Under the pieces are notes generated by a model, which did not search any database, had not been told where the DNA came from, and saw nothing but the letters and a program-made list of their open reading frames with translations. Both the position numbers and the translations under genes were made by a program. DNA of 37,121 nucleotides, from the IMG/VR virus record IMGVR_UViG_3300024348_000121, positions 1 to 37,121 of that record; one strand, given 5' to 3'. Shown one piece after another: positions 35,111 through 37,121 of the stretch; the stretch's first letter is position 1; each line of letters begins with the position of its first letter. This DNA is from a virus.

Positions 35111-35399
35111 TTACGTGCTCCTTCATATCTCTAATTAGTTTATCGTTCTTAGCAAATGCTATGTCATATGTAAGACCGTATAGTTCTCCATATGTTTCAA
35201 GGACGCCTTCCCAATATTTGCGTTCCATGGAATCCATGGCTTCGCCTGATTCTTCTTCGGCTTCCGTTGCATATTCCAATTGCTTCTCAGCCTCAACCAT
35301 AAGCACTTTTAGTTCGCCGTGCAGAATATCTGCACCGTCCATGTCAAGGTTGACCATGCGTTGCAAATGGGGCGGGAGCCCAATGTCTGTTCTATTCAT
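35103..35399 (-). CDS. Acidic hypothetical helical protein
   Basis: A 98-residue acidic, helical protein (LKVLMVEAEKQLEYATEAEE, ESGEAMDSMERKYWEGV) with no Cys. Preceded by CGAAAGG as ribosome site, and by a TATAAT at 35426-35431 on the minus strand. No family recognised. Confidence 0.65.
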   Translation of the reverse strand: MNRTDIGLPPHLQRMVNLDMDGADILHGELKVLMVEAEKQLEYATEAEEESGEAMDSMERKYWEGVLETYGELYGLTYDIAFAKNDKLIRDMKEHVNG

Positions 35400-35589
35400 T
35401 GTTATACCTTTCGTTAGAAGAGTTCATTATATCAGTAGCCACTGACAAAATGTGCCTGGTGTTTTCAATCTCTGCTTGTTTAACTCTATAGAAATGATGA
35501 CCATTTACATAATCAATCTGTTCTAAGTCTTGTTCTAAACTAATTAGATGTATCTTTAGATACTCCATAAACCTTGATGATTTATTCAT
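35392..35589 (-). CDS. Small hypothetical protein
   Basis: A 65-residue protein (FMEYLKIHLISLEQDLEQID, EIENTRHILSVATDIMNS), predicted helical, overlapping its neighbours by 8 bases. No family recognised. Confidence 0.65.
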   Translation of the reverse strand: MNKSSRFMEYLKIHLISLEQDLEQIDYVNGHHFYRVKQAEIENTRHILSVATDIMNSSNERYNNE

Positions 35590-35698
35590 AATGATATTCG
35601 CCCGTTTCTCTATTGAAGTATCTTACCATAGAGCACTGACAAGTAAAAATTCCAGGGACATCTGAACACTCCCAGTAATGCTGACATTTAGCCCCCAT
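35582..35698 (-). CDS. Small Cys-containing protein
   Basis: A 38-residue protein beginning MGAKCQHYWECSDVPGIFTC QCSM: four Cys and one His, possible zinc site. It is coupled to the upstream gene (TAATG on the minus strand) and overlaps the next by 8 bases. Not obvious without the overlaps. Confidence 0.55.
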   Translation of the reverse strand: MGAKCQHYWECSDVPGIFTCQCSMVRYFNRETGEYHYE

Positions 35699-35874
35699 TA
35701 GTCGAAATACCCTTCTGCCCACAGACCTTGGAAAAAGCTGACTGCATCCTCCAGGTCTTTTCTCAAAGGTTCCTTGTCCATTAAATCGGACGGGGTCCTA
35801 AGATAAAATAACTTAGCATCATGAACAGCATTAGTCATACGATCTAAATCCTCTGCAGTATATCCTAACATCAT
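35698..35874 (-). CDS. Small hypothetical protein
   Basis: A 58-residue protein (MMLGYTAEDLDRMTNAVHDA, then LRKDLEDAVSFFQGLW), mostly helical. ATGA overlap with the gene before and TAATG with the gene after. No family recognised. Confidence 0.6.
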   Translation of the reverse strand: MMLGYTAEDLDRMTNAVHDAKLFYLRTPSDLMDKEPLRKDLEDAVSFFQGLWAEGYFD

Positions 35875-36086
35875 AATAGGAACTCATCTCCCTCAATATA
35901 GCCATAGTATTCGTTATACTGTTGCTTTAATTCACGAGAAGCATATTCCATAAATCTAAATTCAGCATATGCCTCACCCTCCTCTAAATTGTTATAAGAC
36001 CATTGGTCAAATAACGCTTCACCAATTTCTTGTTGCATTGCACCTGTAATGTGCTCTGCTATTGTATCTATAAATTGCTCAGCCAT
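35871..36086 (-). CDS. Acidic small hypothetical protein
   Basis: A 71-residue acidic, Tyr-rich protein (EALFDQWSYNNLEEGEAYAE, QQYNEYYGYIEGDEFLL). Its RBS is CGAAAGG as for other genes here. No family recognised. Confidence 0.65.
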   Translation of the reverse strand: MAEQFIDTIAEHITGAMQQEIGEALFDQWSYNNLEEGEAYAEFRFMEYASRELKQQYNEYYGYIEGDEFLL

Positions 36087-36822
36087 TTATTTCCGCCTTT
36101 CGATATTCGGGAACTTTAGTTTCTAAGTATATACTATGGGTCTGACATTTAGCCACAGCCTCTAGGTCTGCCTCGCCAAGCCAGTGGCAGTTGCCACAAA
36201 TTTGACCACAGTCTTCTTCTTCGCAGTATTCCATTTGGTCAGTTGCATCACAATCACGGCACATAGAATCATATTCTGATTCTGATATAACTTCACCACG
36301 AAGGATTTCCATTTCTCCACCCCAGCCTGTTTCTTCCTCATATGATAAAGTAAATAGTAGTGTTGGGTATTGTGCAGATAGTTTTTGAATGGCTGGCATT
36401 GGACGAGACCAAGCAGTTTCAAAGTTATAATGAACTACATAGTTCTCACCGTTCTCGGCTTCCTCCATATTAGTATTAGGATACTTGTCATCCTCACATA
36501 CAGCCACATCCCATTTAGTGCCCCACTCACGGACATTAAAGTTATACCAATCGTTGGTATCAAACTTAAACCAATTCTCATCTGTTTTAGAGGACGGCGG
36601 TTGAGAGTGGTAATCATTCTCAGATACACCAGCATCTACATATGAATAGATATTATGAAAAGAGAAGATAGGATTAACAAACTTACGTTGTCTAATCCCA
36701 AATGATAAATCACCATTTGCTTCAATAGAATAAACAAATGGCTTATTCATCTGTTTAATTAAAGACTTTACTTGGTCAGGATTACCTTCAATTGTTAAAC
36801 CGTTATACACCCAATTTGGCAT
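36079..36822 (-). CDS. Api92-like protein with C-terminal Cys cluster
   Basis: A 247-residue protein. The start MPNWVYNGLTIEGNPDQVKS matches the opening of Api92/DUF1281-like proteins (MPNW.YN.L.I.G), so ATG 36822 is preferred over a longer frame. GTKWDVAVCED and the ferredoxin-like middle (FTLSYEEETGWGGEMEI) follow the family, often in phages and mobile DNA. The end has a zinc-ribbon-like cluster (MCRDCDATDQMEYCEEEDC, GQICGNCHW). GAAAGGATATAAT precedes the ATG. Confidence 0.75.
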   Translation of the reverse strand: MPNWVYNGLTIEGNPDQVKSLIKQMNKPFVYSIEANGDLSFGIRQRKFVNPIFSFHNIYSYVDAGVSENDYHSQPPSSKTDENWFKFDTNDWYNFNVREWGTKWDVAVCEDDKYPNTNMEEAENGENYVVHYNFETAWSRPMPAIQKLSAQYPTLLFTLSYEEETGWGGEMEILRGEVISESEYDSMCRDCDATDQMEYCEEEDCGQICGNCHWLGEADLEAVAKCQTHSIYLETKVPEYRKAEING

Positions 36823-36849
36823 ATTATATCCTTTCGTTGATATGTGATT

Positions 36850-36878
36850 ATTATACACTGACCCACTGACATATGGAA
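36850..36878 (-). promoter_or_regulatory. Minus-strand promoter with direct repeat
   Basis: TATAAT on the minus strand at 36855-36850. Between it and the expected -35 is GTCAGTGGGTCAGT, a GTCAGT direct repeat 8 bp apart (36857-36870), a possible operator for the right-arm operon. Confidence 0.5.
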
Positions 36879-37005
36879 TACTATTTGGGTGTGAGTCACA
36901 CCACATTTTGTATGCATGTGGTCAAGATCACAGAAATTCAGGCGATTTTAAATTGACGTCGTAAACAAATTATGTTACCCTCAATCTTTTGCGGGCCAAA
37001 AAAAT

Positions 37006-37039
37006 CCCCCTAGTATCAGAGCTGAAGCTGACTAGGGGG
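37006..37039 (-). terminator. Strong rho-independent terminator on the minus strand
   Basis: CCCCCTAGT (37006-37014) pairs with ACTAGGGGG (37031-37039); on the minus strand the stem is followed by ATTTTTTTGG. It would end transcription from genes further right. Confidence 0.8.
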
Positions 37040-37085
37040 TAATGATAAGGCTGCCTGGATCTCCAACGAAAGGAATAGATCCGCT

Positions 37086-37121
37086 TTACTTAGCGACTTG
37101 CGGGACACGCTTAACTAGCCG
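37086..37121 (-). CDS. C-terminal end of a minus-strand gene at the window edge
   Basis: Reading the minus strand into the window, RLVKRVPQVAK then a stop at 37088-37086 is the only frame open to the edge. A strong terminator follows 46 bases later. The basic tail is similar in kind to the Lsr2-like protein end (VPANKAK), but 11 residues prove nothing. Confidence 0.35.
   Translation of the reverse strand, partial: RLVKRVPQVAK

Noticed and set aside
1-37121. Prophage or lysogeny functions
   Set aside because: No integrase, excisionase, CI-like repressor or att-like repeat is recognised; the small HTH protein at 5691 is not enough.

Overview
The window is one continuous stretch of a double-stranded DNA tailed-phage genome, AT-rich and densely packed, most likely from a phage of an actinobacterium. 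Phage identity rests on a large terminase (6714-8516), a probable small terminase just before it, a CHAP endolysin, two holin-like membrane proteins, a MazG-type pyrophosphohydrolase, a RecA-type recombinase, RuvC, a Cas4/RecB-like nuclease and five tRNAs. The actinobacterial host is inferred from a WhiB protein (19728-20039), a small Lsr2-like protein (34358-34507, minus) and at least ten genes whose start codon lies exactly 6 bases after a TAnnnT -10 box, the arrangement expected for leaderless mRNAs, which are common in Actinobacteria. The AT-rich composition and alanine-rich secreted proteins would fit a freshwater planktonic lineage, but that is a guess. No portal, capsid, tail-tube, DNA polymerase or integrase gene is recognised, so the window is only part of a genome.

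Layout. (1) 1-6160: replication, recombination and nucleotide metabolism, mostly with overlapping stop/start codons. (2) 6188-8752: packaging. (3) 8742-13948: an unusual accessory block with three SGNH-hydrolase-like proteins, a NodU/CmcH-type carbamoyltransferase, a short-chain dehydrogenase and three tRNAs. (4) 13962-19281: endolysin, thermonuclease, two 2-oxoglutarate/Fe(II) oxygenases of different types meeting tail to tail, an FmdB-like zinc ribbon, a large secreted proline-rich stalk protein and two holin-like proteins. (5) 19335-25812: two tRNAs, WhiB, another oxygenase, a proteasome-beta/HslV-like hydrolase, a secreted subtilisin-like protease, thioredoxin and a secreted repeat protein. 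(6) 25853-33340: two more oxygenases, peroxide defence (AhpC, AhpD, CDGSH protein), a swarm of tiny Cys-rich proteins, and a phage-type structural protein ending in an ice-binding (DUF3494) domain. (7) 33341-33909: a non-coding region with 10-bp-spaced iterons and two perfect DnaA boxes, a candidate origin. (8) 33910-37121: minus-strand small acidic proteins, the Lsr2-like gene under a palindromic operator, an Api92-like protein and terminators.

How the genes may work together. RecA, RuvC, an Hjc-like nuclease and the Cas4-like nuclease form a recombination set. AhpC, AhpD, thioredoxin, the CDGSH protein and Cys-rich peptides look like a redox set. Six 2-oxoglutarate oxygenases (four prolyl-hydroxylase-like, two JmjC/cupin-like), the carbamoyltransferase and the SGNH proteins suggest extensive chemical modification of a glycan, protein or small molecule; the target cannot be read from the sequence. 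Three Sec-signal proteins with alanine-rich helical tails and the ice-binding protein point to functions at the cell or virion surface. Two promoter classes are visible: leaderless -10 boxes, and promoters that give a 5' leader, often with a hairpin and a clear Shine-Dalgarno, before secreted or structural genes.
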